Assembly (NCBI GenBank): GCA_029747585.1
Contig: JAPEVF010000001.1
Span: 8,864 to 72,863, forward strand
Direction: 5' to 3'
DNA length: 64,000 nucleotides
Source of the DNA: Pleurotus djamor
Lineage: Eukaryota > Basidiomycota > Agaricomycetes > Agaricales > Pleurotaceae
A program made the translations under genes and the position numbers. The notes under the pieces are model-generated. The model did not search any database and was not told where the DNA came from. It saw only the letters and a program-made list of their open reading frames with translations. Positions 36,477 to 48,111 of this stretch are shown piece after piece (position 1 is the first letter of the stretch; every line of letters starts with the position of its first letter).

Positions 36477-38915
36477 TCAGTTGAAGCCAGGACGATACCG
36501 TTTCCCATCCTTGAGGATAAGTCCAGGTTTACGATCAGCGAGATCCAAAAGCATCTCCGCAAAGTAGCTATTTGCCCATGCAAACCAACTCCGGGTATAG
36601 TCCTTCGTGTCAAAGATGGATTGAGACTCGTGGATGAGACCAAGACCGTTCGTGTTCTATGCAATTGTTACGCTTGAGCTTGGGAAAGTAGGTTGAACAT
36701 TGGCCGCACTTACGTTTGCGATGATGTACAAAGACCTCAAGATTTCTCCGTCGTCGTCAGTCCCAAAGATAGCTGAAATCTGGGACATGGGCCTGTATGA
36801 GGGGAATAGGCTTAGCTGAGTTCAAAGCCAAGTCAACTAGTACTTACCAAGGATGCCAGGGATCTACATGCGGTCCACTAGAAATGAACATGAGTTAAGA
36901 GATTAGTAGGAGTGTGGGCCCATCTCACCCTGCTCCACGAAAGCTGGATATTCTACTGGCAGCAAAATAGGGATTCTGACCAGAGAAGAGGAGCTTGCGA
37001 GTAGCGACGTATGCTGGGTTCTTCTTGTCTAAGAATCCAAGGTAGGGCAACGATAATAGTGACTGAAGAAAATGAGGGAAGTGGTCAAGAAGTGGTCGTG
37101 ATATTGACGGACGACAGTCCTCACTGGAACGTTCGCGTCATCCATGACATAGCGACTACCAAGCCCGTTCGTTTCGTAGGCGAAGATGTTATCAACAACC
37201 TGAGCAATGGTGGTTAATGTTCCACACCGTAAAAGGATAGGCTCTAGCTTACTGTGGTATCCCATATAGCATCATGGATAGTCTTACTCCATTGTTTGGC
37301 CAGACGGCTGACGTTCCTTGCTTGCTTAGCATCGTCGAGGACATCCGCCAAGTGACCAAGCTCAACGCTAAGCATCGCATTCGCCGGGGTAAGGAAAGCT
37401 GGCGAACCGTTGAAGAGTCAGCTTCGTTGTCGTTATCAACAGAAAGTGCACGCACCAAATGTACTGAGATCGTCAGAAGGTCTGTGATGAGTGCCAACCA
37501 TTCCGGTGAAGCCTTTGGGTTCGCCATTTCCGCGATTGTTCACTTGAGGCGACAAAGCACCCCCACCGCCAGTCCAGTTGTAGAACGATATGAAGTTGAA
37601 ATCGCGGTCGAAGGTAGGCTGTGACTGCTCGTTTATAACTCGGAAAATTTGATCAATGGCGGCATGCCCTAAGTCACGAAAGAGTTAGAAGAAAATTGGG
37701 TCACAGTATATTCGTACAGTTGGAGTTCATGAAGGAGGTGTCCTTCGTGGCCTGGAAGTACGATCTGGATAACTTAAGGAAGCCACAAAGTGAATCGATT
37801 TCATACTATCAAGGCAAATCCGTTAGAGTTTGGATTGGCTCGCATGTTCAAAACTTTCACGTACTTTGCATTCGAATACAGTTGTGTTCACGACGGGACT
37901 ATTTTACCGTTGGTTATTGAAGAACGCCTGCCTAAGAGGTAATCCAGAAACTCACGGGTTGACCGTGACACCATCCGCCCAATCATTGTGAGTGGGAGGC
38001 AGGCCACTCTCTGGAGGAGGCTGGAAAGCACCACAGTACGGAAACTCCGCAACATATCTAGCTTCGTTATTGATCACCGCTTTGACCAGAGTCGCAAGGC
38101 CTGGGTCAAGAGCGAGCAAAGAATGATAGTGCGCAAACTATGTGTCAAGACTTAATCATATCGCTCTACTCCGAGCACTCTGGAAACGCTCAACTTGGTT
38201 AGCGGTATCTCGGAGCCATTGCGCGCTGTGTCACTTATAATTAGACGTTGAGATGATCAATGAGGTGATAACAACGAACGATATATCCTTGAAGGCGATT
38301 ACGGAGATTAGTAGGTGGACCGATCTATGACATTTCCATACGCACTCCAGTAATGATGAACGCCAGATTCTCCGTCTAGACAGGGTGCAAACCCAATGAG
38401 CCAAATGGATGTGATTCACACTGACAGGGTCGACGCATACCTCATTGAAGTACTTCACCGTGGTGTCTGTTTCACGGCCCGTGATGAGGATAACACAGTG
38501 CTGCGAACGTCGAAACCATACCAAGAGTGTTAGGAAAGGTATTCTCAAAGAGACGGCCAAGATCCGGGTCCTTGAGGCGAGCTTTCATGTCCAAAATTAC
38601 TTTCTACTCCGGGGTGAGCACGTAAGTATCCTCATTAAGTAGATCATCACTCGCACCTCGACAGCAGTGGAGTTGAATGTTCGGCAAGCTGGAGCCGGCC
38701 TCATGAATGGAAGGGCTAACGGCCCAGTGGACAAAGGTTCATGCGGACTCTACAATACAGAAAGAGCCATCGTGCATCAGGGTCAGTAAGAAAGTTATAA
38801 CCTATCGATGTGGGCTTACTTGTGAAAAGGTTGTGTAGTCCGGGCATTGGGACCGAACACCACTGGCTGCAAGCACAGTCGCAGCAGCTATGGCGCTAGG
38901 AAGACGAAACTTCAT
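36477..38915 (-). CDS. GH125 exo-alpha-1,6-mannosidase
   Basis: The N-terminal signal peptide (PSAIAAATVLAASGVRSQ) is followed by CPDYTTFSQ, GPLALPFMRP, DMKARLKDPDLGRLFENTF, a catalytic region with ITGDIDAQWLRDTA-type exon joins, HYHSLLALDPG, YVAEFPYCGAFQPPP and LPPTHNDWADG. The middle has ELDSLCGFLKLS, NRGNGEPKGFTG and NAMLSVELGHLA. The C-terminal half has ETNGLGSRYVMDDANVPSLL, PHVDPWHPWPMSQIS, GLIHESQS, SWFAWANSYFAEMLLDL. This is the family once called DUF1237 or Mug157. The enzyme trims alpha-1,6-mannose residues of cell-wall mannan or glycoproteins. There are many short exons; exact borders in the middle are approximate. Confidence 0.9.
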
Positions 38916-39485
38916 GGCAACGTGGTTCCAGGCAAGCCGAGCAAAGGAGGGTATGGCGAAGACGCATTGTGCAGAATTCCATATGTCCTTTAAGAGTGAG
39001 CAACCTTCGCTTCCTGAGGTAAATATAGCGAAGAGGAACATGTGTACCCTCTAGTTCGTGGGTACGAGAATGGGTCACGAGGAACGCCAGGTGTCTGTCA
39101 CTTCGCGTGGTGACCACCAACCACTGGTGAATGGTGAGGGTTGCCTAAGCCTGAGTACTTGAGTGGTGTTATGTCCTAACACCTCCAGAGTCCACGGAAA
39201 AGTCATCGTCAGGGTCGTAACGGCGGAGTCTTGCTGGGATTTTACTTACCACTTACATAGGACCAGGCGGTCGCAGACGATTCAGCATCAGAGGGCTTAT
39301 GATAGATGCAACAGCGATGCTTCCAGATCAATGAAGAAGCTCGGGGAGAAGCGAATAATCCATACAGAGTGGGAAATACGATACTGGAAGGAAAGGAAGG
39401 GTAAATGCGCATACAGGACAGGCTTACAGTCGGGGATAAATAACTACGTAGTCTGGTCCGATGAAGAAGAATATACACAACTAAT
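38916..39485. other. Intergenic region upstream of GH125
   Basis: About 570 bp. It contains the promoter of the GH125 gene and the 3' flank of the next gene, both on the minus strand. No exon recognised; plus-strand frames look random. Confidence 0.55.
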
Positions 39486-41123
39486 TCAGTGAAGCTTAGA
39501 CTCTTCGCTGACGGTACTATCAGCGGGAGCTACTGGGTCGGGGGTGACAGCAGTGTCCTTCGCCGGCTCGTTGTTGGAAGGGAGTGGGTCCTGATCAGAG
39601 CTGGATGGCGGTGGATTCTCTACAGTGCTCGGTGCAAAGAGTGATGTGGATTCAGACTGAGAGGGGAGTTGGATGGACTCCGGCGATTGGTTTTCATCAA
39701 CTTGAGTATTTTCATCACTCCCAATCTGCTCTGGCTCTTCTTCTTCGGGCTCCGCGTTCTCCACACTAAACGCTCCAGTACGGATGCTGTTGGTCGTCCA
39801 AACACTTCGTTCCCTAGCCAATGATGGTGTTCCAGGGCCAGGCTGAATCCGAGCACTCCATCTACTGGCCTCGCTCTCCCAACTACCCCGTCTCGAACTG
39901 CGAGGTCGTAAGGCGCGGACGCTCGCATCGAAGTCACGCTCATCTAGTCGTTCATCTTCTCCCATGATCAACTGACTCGTGCTCTCAGCATCAGCAAAAC
40001 CTAGACTTCCACCACCGAAATGCGAGAGTGAATCGCCACCACCAAGCACAGCAGAGGGGGGAGCGGAGTTGCTTATACCGGGTCGTTGACCAGGGATAGC
40101 ATACGCCGAAGACGCAAGGGTCAGCATCGAAGCATTGTCCAAAGGAGGCGATGAGGGCCTTGGGTTGTTGCGGGGGTGGTGAGCGGTATGAAGAGGCGCA
40201 TGGACGAGTGGGCCACTAGCCACGCTAGACTGTTGAGTTATGCTAGTCGGAATTCGCAACGAGGCAGGCCGAGAAGAAGTTGAGTTAGAGGGTTGCAGAG
40301 CTGAAAACGTGACTGCGGCACTTGTGGTCAACGACGGAGGGCCTGTGGCCTGAGAACTAGACCGAATATGGGGGAAGCGATTGACAGGTGAAGAGTAGTT
40401 CACGGGGGCCTGAGCGATGTGAGCCATGCCACCTCCATTCAGATCAATACTGAGTAGCGTAGTCGGTTTCGTGCTCGCAGCAATACTTCGAAAAGTACGT
40501 GGGTCTGATAGATAAGAAGACGACGAACGCGACGGCGACGGCGAAGGGGGTGAGCTAGGAGGAAGTGGGCGAACGGAAGCGTCTTCATCAGCTTCGAGCT
40601 GTGCACTATTGGGAGACCAAGTCGATGAACGGTCAAGCGAAAGTTCCTCGTCATCTGTTTGTGGAAAGTAATCTCGCCCGTCGTCATCTCCATTCAAAGA
40701 TATGGTCTTTCGCTTGCTCGCAGCTTCCGCCTGTCTCCCATGCTGTCGCCCCAAGGTCGCAGATGGCGGAAATGGAGACGATGTAGCACGCTGAGAGGTC
40801 CGAGATGCAACGCCATTGCGAGGTTTATCTCCAGCCGTCAGGACGCCAGTTTCTGACCGCTTGACCTTCACCGTCCCTGCAAGTTTCTTCTGGAACCAGT
40901 TGATGAAGGGTTTGCCTGAGCGACGACCGTTCGGGGCTTTCTTGGACTTGGATTCGAGCTGTGTAGTGGGTTTCATTTGGACGACCTGAGGAGGCTGTTG
41001 TTTAGTCGCGACAGAGTTCTTTCGTGGTTGCGTGGGCTGCGTCTCCACTCTTTGAGATGACTCTTCGGCGGGTTGTATTCGTGAGGGGATGGGAGCGTTC
41101 GACTTGAGCACTGCAGCACTCAT
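39486..41123 (-). CDS. Ser/Pro-rich protein of 545 residues, unknown function
   Basis: A single long exon. It is mostly disordered, with a few islands that look conserved: GKPFINWFQKKLAGTVK near residue 70, DLNGGGMAHIAQAPV in the middle, NASMLTLASSAYAIPG, FDASVRALRPRSSRRGSW, and an acidic C-terminus rich in Glu, Gln, Ser and Pro. The basic FINWFQKKL helix could bind membrane or an SH3/14-3-3 partner; RRGSW is a plausible PKA/AGC phosphosite. No known domain. The lack of stops over 1.6 kb and the absence of introns support a real gene. Confidence 0.8.
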   Translation of the reverse strand: MSAAVLKSNAPIPSRIQPAEESSQRVETQPTQPRKNSVATKQQPPQVVQMKPTTQLESKSKKAPNGRRSGKPFINWFQKKLAGTVKVKRSETGVLTAGDKPRNGVASRTSQRATSSPFPPSATLGRQHGRQAEAASKRKTISLNGDDDGRDYFPQTDDEELSLDRSSTWSPNSAQLEADEDASVRPLPPSSPPSPSPSRSSSSYLSDPRTFRSIAASTKPTTLLSIDLNGGGMAHIAQAPVNYSSPVNRFPHIRSSSQATGPPSLTTSAAVTFSALQPSNSTSSRPASLRIPTSITQQSSVASGPLVHAPLHTAHHPRNNPRPSSPPLDNASMLTLASSAYAIPGQRPGISNSAPPSAVLGGGDSLSHFGGGSLGFADAESTSQLIMGEDERLDERDFDASVRALRPRSSRRGSWESEASRWSARIQPGPGTPSLARERSVWTTNSIRTGAFSVENAEPEEEEPEQIGSDENTQVDENQSPESIQLPSQSESTSLFAPSTVENPPPSSSDQDPLPSNNEPAKDTAVTPDPVAPADSTVSEESKLH

Positions 41124-41399
41124 TTTGGAAGAATGTCACTGATTTGATGGATTCCAATAATAACGCGGAGTGATGAGCAGGTCGTGTGAAGCAGAGGAGA
41201 GGAAAGGAACGTCAAGGAGGGCGTCGCTAGCGACGAGGTGTTCAGTTGCTGCCAATGGTGTTGACGGACGCGCGAGGTGAGATGATTCACTACGGCAACA
41301 TGGACGAAGGGTTTAAGCCACAAGCGCTAACTAATAGGGGCAGGGGTTGCGTAATAATACAATGTAACTATGCAGGTTTCTATCAATGTCGGCATTTGT

Positions 41400-44093
41400 C
41401 TACCAATCCTTCCTCTCTTTCTTTCGCGACGGACTTACAGGGATCTTGCGTCCCTGATATCCAAACCCATCAAGCCACGGCCATACTTCGCTGCGTCTGA
41501 GCTCGAAATCCTCAATTGCGCTGCCTTTCAACAGAGTGAGGCCGATGTCGTCCAGGCCGTTGAGCAAACAGTGACGGCGGAAGGGGTCCGTTTTGAAAGG
41601 TATGGGTGGTTTACCATTTGGTCGTCTGACCTCCTCCTTCTCCAAGTCGACTTCCAGCTCTAAACCCGCCTCAGCATCTTCGGCGAGTAGTTTGCATTCT
41701 TCCTGGGACAGTGCCACAGGAAGCATTCCGTTCTGCATCGAGTTGTTGCGGAAGATGTCGGCAAAGCTGGGCGCAATTATACAGCGTATGCCAAAGTCGT
41801 TTCTATCGGAGCGATAAGCAGAAGCATATGATGACTGTGCGATTTGAACTTACAGACTCCAGGGGGCATGCTCTCGAGAACTGCCGCAGCCAAAGTTCTT
41901 TCCAGTGCAGACGAGAATCTTCGCTTGGTCGTACGGTTTTCTGTTCAGAACGAAATCGGTGTCGTTGCCAGTGTGGGGGTCCTTTCGGAGAGTATAGAAG
42001 AGAGCATTGGCGAGCCCAGTTCGCTTCAAGGTTTTCAAGAATTGTTTTGGGATGATCATGTCGGTGTCAACATTCTCGATATGCAAAGGCGCAGCGATGC
42101 CTTTTACAACGACGAATTTCTGAACACTCTGAGTGGCTTCCTGAGATGCGGATGGTAAGGGTTGCGACGACGGAGTAACAGAGGCTTCTTCGGGAGCGGG
42201 AGGAGGGAGAACGGGGTCGGTCAAGAAATCGTGTACATTCGTGACTTTCAACTTAGCAGCAGCAGGTGCTGAACCGCCAAGGAATTTGCGTACGTCCGTG
42301 AGCTTCCCGGTCATAGCGGCGGCAGCAGCCATGGCGGGACTCAGCAAATGTGTTCGCCCGCCAGAACCCTGACGTCCTTCAAAGTTTCGGTTGCTGGTGC
42401 TCGCACAACGTTCACCAGGGGCAAGCTGATCAGGATTCATCCCTAGACACATCGAACATCCAGCCTCACGCCAATCAAAGCCAGCGCGTTTGAACACGAC
42501 GTCCAGGCCCTCCGCTTCAGCATGCTGCTTGATGATACCCGAACCGGGAACAATCATCGCATGGACGTTGGGCGCAACATGGGCATCAGGTCCCGCGGCA
42601 ATTACGATCTTGGCCGCGGAGCGAAGGTCTTCAATGCGACTGTTGGTGCAAGAGCCGATGAAGACCTTGTCGACCGGAATCTCCTCCATTGGGGTGTTCG
42701 GTGTAAGACCCATGTACGTTAGAGATCGTTCAGCGGAGGCGCGTTTAACGGGATCAGAGATCTTCGCTGGGTCGGGAACGACGCCAGTAATTGGAACGAC
42801 ATCCTGCGGTGATGTACCCCAAGTAACGGTAGGAACTATCTCAGAGGCGGGAATGTTGATCTCGATGTCGAACTTCGCGCCGTCATCGGACTTGAGGGAC
42901 TTCCAATAAGTAACTGCCCTGTCCCAAGCTTCGCCTTTTGGGGCTAAAGGTCTATCCTTGAGATAGGCGAAAGTGATCTCGTCTGGCGCTACCATGCCCG
43001 CACGAGCACCAGCCTCGATGCTCATGTTGCAGACACTCATGCGAGCCTCCATGCTGAAACTGCGGAAGACAGAGCCAGCGTATTCGATGACACAGCCTGT
43101 CCCTCCTGCGGTTCCAATAACACCGATGATATGCAGGACGACATCCTTCGAAGTAACACCTTCGTGAAGCTCGCCATCGACTGTGATTCGCATGTTCTTA
43201 CCCTTCTTTTGTAGAAGAGTTTGAGTAGCGAGAACGTGTTCCACCTCGGAGGTACCGATACCGAAAGCCAGAGAGCCGAAGGCCCCATGAGCTGGCGAGG
43301 AGTCAGTTTCACCCCGTGAGTCAATCGAGATTCGCGCTTACTAGATGTATGTGAATCTCCGCAAACGCAAGTAATGCCAGGTAGCTGTGAGGAGATTAAT
43401 GATAGGAACGAAGACGAAATTCACAGTTTGACCTACAGTAAATCCCTGTTCCGGCCCAATTATGTGTACTATGCCTGTATAGTGTATAATAAGGGGAAAG
43501 TTTGACGCAATCGGTTGGCTTTTTGCATACCTTGGCGGCGATCCTTCATTCCAAAGTATGTCAGGCCAAACTCTTTCACATTCTTCTCCAAGGCGGCACA
43601 TTGTGCCTTCGAATCTGGCTCGGCGATGAAGCTGTCGACACTCGTGAAGGTCTTCCGAGATATCGTTCTTGAGAAGGATTATGACGTCAGGAGGAGAGCT
43701 TCTGATAAAGCGTTATTCTGGACGCACGGGATATTGTGATCAACCGTCGCTAACGTGCAGTCGGGGCGGCGAACAGGACGGCCAGAGTTTCGTCTGGAAT
43801 CAATCAACACAAGAACTGTGAACAGAGCAAGATCACAGCTTACAAGCCTTCAAAAGCTTGAGGACTCGTAACTTCATGAACGAGATGTCTATACGATAGG
43901 TAAGCTGGATACATCTTACTACGCATGCTTTCACGAACCTATCAATATAAATCAAAGCCAGGCCGTCATCCTGGACATCACTGAAAGAAGGATTTAGCAA
44001 CATTTGGGTTTGGAGCGATAACGACGCGTACACGATGTGGTCATCCCAGATCTTGTCGTACAAGGTCCGAGGAGCAGAAACTGCAGAAGGCAT
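41400..44093 (-). CDS. LEU1: 3-isopropylmalate dehydratase (aconitase family)
   Basis: It converts 2-isopropylmalate to 3-isopropylmalate in leucine synthesis. The protein starts [11 protein letters not shown]; later exons carry [18 protein letters not shown] and [20 protein letters not shown] with the first cluster Cys. Then come [20 protein letters not shown] (second Cys), [15 protein letters not shown] and [11 protein letters not shown] (third Cys). The small-subunit domain follows: [20 protein letters not shown] and [10 protein letters not shown], then a last exon with [15 protein letters not shown]. Both subunits of the bacterial enzyme are fused, as in all fungi. A short Ser/Lys-rich end follows KIPV. 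The [4Fe-4S] ligands are complete. It shares a 278-bp spacer with the coiled-coil gene. Confidence 0.95.
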
Positions 44094-44371
44094 GGCCCAG
44101 GAGTGTGCGGTGTAAAGTAGAGACGAAATAGAACGGAAGTAACGGAAAGTGGACGATAGTCAGTCGTAGACTTATATTCTCTGAGGTAGTGCTGAATCTT
44201 CGATCGTTCGGCCGAAAAGTCGGCCGGCAAACTGCTCAACCAATCGGATCACACGTAATAACAAGCATCCCTATTTCCTGCCCCTAATAGGGTTGACCGA
44301 AAGACCGAAGGAGTCATCGATTCCACAGTCACAAGTCTTTCAACTACTTCCATCACTGTTTTTGATACTTC
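44094..44371. promoter_or_regulatory. Divergent promoter LEU1 / coiled-coil gene, paired TCGGCCG motifs
   Basis: This 278-bp spacer holds TCGGCCGA (44208-44215, an 8-bp palindrome) and TCGGCCGG (44220-44227), 12 bp apart centre to centre. GC-rich palindromes of this type are typical binding sites for fungal zinc-cluster factors. Whether a Leu3-like regulator uses them is inference. Confidence 0.4.
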
Positions 44372-44944
44372 ATGAATCTTCCCTCACATCAGATTGAATA
44401 CATCCCTTACTACTATGATACCACCACAAGACAGTTCGTATATCAAGGTCATTCGGAAGGCCCAATAGGTGTACCAGTGTTTTCTCATAACGCAGTTGTA
44501 GCCGTGGCAGTCCCTGCTTACCCACCTCCGGCGATAGCTGAGAGCCATCATCGAGCATTGAGAGCTCATCAAGAGCTTTTGGAGCAGATAGGGAGACTTC
44601 AAGAATCGAATTGCCACTTAATTCGGGAGTGTAACGCTCATGGGGAGATACTCAGTGCGAAGGATAAAGAAATCCAGGCCCTTCAGCAAGAGAAAGCGGA
44701 ATTAGAGTGTCGCATCAACAGGCTTCAATCGGATAACGTTGAGCTGCAGGAAAAGGCTATCAAAGACTCAACGAAGATGCTAGCGGTCCAACTGCAAGAA
44801 GAGAAAATGCGGGAGTCTTTGGTATTGATGCAGAATGTGAATAAAAACCTGCTTGGTCGGAATGCTGCTCTGGAACACCACGTCAAATCGCTCCTGCAAC
44901 CATCGACAACGCCCAGTAGTACCACAGAGCCAGCTTCGAACTAG
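44372..44944 (+). CDS. Coiled-coil protein of 190 residues, unknown function
   Basis: A single exon. The first 60 residues are Tyr/Pro/Val-rich (IEYIPYYYDTTTRQFVYQG). From about residue 60 to 170 a long helix with heptad-type Leu/Ile spacing follows (LEQIGRLQESNCHLIREC, EIQALQQEKAELECRINRLQ, LEHHVKSLLQP). The end is Ser/Thr-rich. No known domain. It is likely an oligomeric scaffold. Confidence 0.7.
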   Translation: MNLPSHQIEYIPYYYDTTTRQFVYQGHSEGPIGVPVFSHNAVVAVAVPAYPPPAIAESHHRALRAHQELLEQIGRLQESNCHLIRECNAHGEILSAKDKEIQALQQEKAELECRINRLQSDNVELQEKAIKDSTKMLAVQLQEEKMRESLVLMQNVNKNLLGRNAALEHHVKSLLQPSTTPSSTTEPASN

Positions 44945-45197
44945 GGTTTGGAAGGAATGTTATACCACCAGGATACTATGATGCGAAGAGAAGTGAAGAG
45001 CCTAGAAGCATGTACGATATCGAAATCTGTAGAAATTACAAGTCCCTTCGATACCCCTAATTTCTGAGGTTACGTAACCGACAGCTACACAGTTGTTCAG
45101 CCACACCACCGGCATTTTCCAGGCTCTCCCCACCAAAGTTACGCATAGCAGAGACAAGCCCGACCAGATCCCGACCGACACTAATTTCGACGACGCG

Positions 45198-45606
45198 ATG
45201 TCCAAATCCAAGAAGTGAGCTTAGGGCACATGCGCAACGTCGTCTGGCCGTGTTTCTGATTCGCTGTTGCGCATAGTCATACCAATCACAACCAAAACAA
45301 GAAGGCTCACCGTAATGGTATCAAGAAGCCCAAGTCTGGCCGGACACGTTCGTTGAAGGGTGTATGTACCTATGCTGGTCGTCGAAATTCAAGTACTGAT
45401 TGCGCTTGCTCCCATAGGTTGACGCTAAGGTTCGTTGAATGATCAAATTATCCTGGATTAGATATTGACTTGGAATCAAGTTCCGTCGTAACGCGAGACA
45501 CGCTCTTGCTGGTGCAGTAAGTTGTTATTTCGTTGTCCCCCAATGTGAAATCTCAACCAATCGTTCCTAGCGAAAAGCCCGGGCAGANGCTAAAGCAGAG
45601 TCATGA
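45198..45606 (+). CDS. RPL29: 60S ribosomal protein eL29
   Basis: A 61-residue protein in five exons (45198-45214, 45277-45361, 45418-45429, 45481-45516, 45571-45606). It reads [20 protein letters not shown], then [35 protein letters not shown] and a Lys/Ala/Glu end. The third exon is only 12 nt (VDAK). The single N (45587) falls inside one codon (GAN) and does not shift the frame. Sequence and size match eL29, a basic small protein on the 60S subunit surface. Ribosomal genes with tiny first exons and several introns are common in basidiomycetes. Confidence 0.95.
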
Positions 45607-45765
45607 TATGATTAGAGAATATATCAACGGCCCACATCCATCCAAATGACATCCCCATGCCTTTGCTATGCTTGTCATATGCCCATGTATCCTACCTCGT
45701 CTATAGCGTCATCATTCAAAACCGAAAACACTGGATAACATCGCGGGAATGTCATTGAAACGTCT

Positions 45766-48003
45766 CTAACTTGGTACATTTTTCGTGTTACTCTTATCCA
45801 ACACTGCTCGCAGTCTCAAGGCCTGTTTATACGTCAATCGGCGGAACATAATGAAGAACCTCGGGATCAGACTTACTGCAGCGTCCTCAGGACGTAGGGC
45901 GCCCTTTGCCATGTTGTGTTTGCCTGGCCGTGGTACGTGACGAGAAGCCATCCGTTCGCGTCCCTTCGCTGTCTCAAGTAGAGACAGACATTCTTCGTCC
46001 GTTACAGGATATCCATCCAGTAATGAGAAGAATTTGTATCGCAGGACGGACTTGATACGCTCCAATGCATGAGAGGAATACCAACCATCCCGTTCCTATA
46101 AACAGGCATTGAGGAGGGATCATGATCACTGTGAAGACGAAGCAGCGTACGTCGCAGACGTCCCGAAGGTCATCTCCTCCTTGTATCATCGTCTTCAGCA
46201 TCGGATCGACGATATCGCAGAGTTGAAATGCTGCAGTCTCTTTCGCCAGCGAAACACCATCGAAAATATGCGAGGTCCTATCCCGAAGGCTGAGCTTTGT
46301 TGCACAAAGGAGCGATGAAGGGATACAAACTTTCTTTCCATTTCTGTTCGATCTTCAGGTCTTGTGACTCTGTCCTGTCGTTTGTTGATGACCGAGGGAC
46401 GCTCAATGGGATGATTAGAGTTGCGGAAATAGATGCGCTGGTATCTGTGAGTTGATGAGTCGATGTACAGTCGTTGCACGGTCTGGGACTTACATTCGGG
46501 CGGCAGGGTCCTTCCTGGGGTCATAGCCAAAGCGCACCAAGGTATCACGGTATGGACCATCTTGAAACACATAGCAAACCAAAGGCAGTAGAACCTTCGA
46601 GCTGGTGATGATAAAACTGTGTGAGCACACAACTGGTAGTAGATAGAGATGGTAACCCACTTCACAAGCTCCCTCGCTTCATTGGAAGAGAGTTGATTCA
46701 TGAGGGCTTGACGCGTCCATATAGGACGTGCCGAGAAGAACTAACAGAATTGGAGCGTCAGCTTCATTCACGGAGTCCCTCAGAAACATCGTCCGTACGT
46801 CTTGTAACTTTTTGAACAAGGCATTGTCAACTTGGGAGCGCATAGCCTCCACAGATTGTGGTGGCTTCTCAGGAATCTACTCGGTCATTAGTGAACGGTG
46901 ACAGGTGTGCTTATGACGTTCAGTCGAACCTTCTCATCGGCGAACATGATAGATGCAGGACCCCATCCCTTCCATCGCATACGATTGATTAGCCGCTTTT
47001 TCTCTTGACCGGTTTCATCAACGGTCGTGGAGACAACGGACGCAGGGTTCGCTTTGTATCTGTACAACCCGGATGAGTATGTAGTGAATCTCTGGAGAGT
47101 GGATGCGCACCCATAGTTCAAGGGAACGGCTTGTCTGCTGAAGACGGGTGGGGGAAACATCCTGAGATTGCTCGTCGGTAGAGGTTGTGAAGACCCAGAA
47201 GGTTGACTAGATGGAGGTGGCTCGGCCTGAGTTGGTGGATTTTGCAACCGTGGGTCAAGGGTGGGGTCGTCGACACGTGCTGGGTGAGGAGGAAGGGGAG
47301 CATCGAGAGTATAGTCCTCTTTTTCAGGCTGAAATCGAAAGTCGCGTATCCCCTGGACTAGATCGACCCAAGGTTCAAGCTCATGATGGAAAGCGTGTGG
47401 ATGGGCTTACCGTCCAAATTGTTCATTGCATTGCGGAGAACAGTCAAACGATCATCCGTGTTAGGCTGGAACTGATAGTCCGCCATACCTATCCAAACGA
47501 AAGACCTTCAATCAGCATCTCTTTGAAAAGAAACGAAGCAACACCATACTGCGAAACCTTACGGTCTTCGAAACAACTCCCACCGCAGTTGCAGTATACT
47601 CTCCCAGTGCGCCATCCTCAGGATCTCCTTCCTTGCGTTTTCTTCGTCGTTTGACGACTTTCAACACGATATTGTTCGTCGGTACAATTTCCCCTGGAAT
47701 TGGATGTGCGAAGGAATTTTCCGGACGTAGTTTAAGTTCAACAAGAGCATCAGATTTTGCTCGTTTGAACGCGGTCTCGAGACCATCCTGGCCGCCGAGA
47801 CATTGGATTGCAAGAGGCACCGAGGCATTCTGAACGTATCCAGGGTATTCTACTGAGTATAACGCGTTGGATGGGAGAGGTCTTCCGGGTGCAGATGAGG
47901 CTGTTGAGCTGGAAGAGTCCATTTGAATCAACCAATTGCTTAGTGGTACGCGGTCTGGGTTAGGTTCGACGTTATCACTGCGGCTCAAATTTGGCGCGCT
48001 CAC
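45766..48003 (-). CDS. TFC1: TFIIIC subunit Tau95 (GTF3C5-like)
   Basis: The N-terminal domain has ALYSVEYPGYVQNASVPLAI, CLGGQDGLETAFKR, LELKLRPE-type motif, AHPIPGEIVPTNNIVLKVVK and RRKRKEG, then ADYQFQPNTDDRLTVLRNA after an intron. Middle exons carry RMRWKGWGPASIMF, and a C-terminal part has QRIYFRNSNHP, FQLCDIVDPMLKTMIQ and GWYSSHALERIKSVLRYKF. This matches the Tau95/Sfc1 subunit, which dimerises with Tau55 in the TFIIIC tauA lobe and binds the A-box of tRNA genes. The last exon (45766-46065) gives the helix following DEECLSLLETAKGRERM. It overlaps no other gene; the eL29 stop is 160 bp away. Confidence 0.88.
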
Positions 48004-48111
48004 ATGATCGTGACTTGTCCATCGCGTTCAACCGCGACTTCGTTTGGTGGCTAGCTCCTGTCCATCCACAATTCATCTTAGCTTGATTTCCGACTCTTGG
48101 AAAAGCCCAAC
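48004..48111. promoter_or_regulatory. 108-bp divergent promoter TFC1 / PSF3
   Basis: The two start codons are only 108 bp apart and face away from each other. The spacer is rich in CG dinucleotides (TCGCG motifs around 48018-48040). It must serve a TFIIIC subunit and a replication factor. Confidence 0.6.

Noticed and set aside
42490..42909. Plus-strand frame of 139 codons opposite LEU1
   Set aside because: It is the complement of the strongly conserved LEU1 exon.
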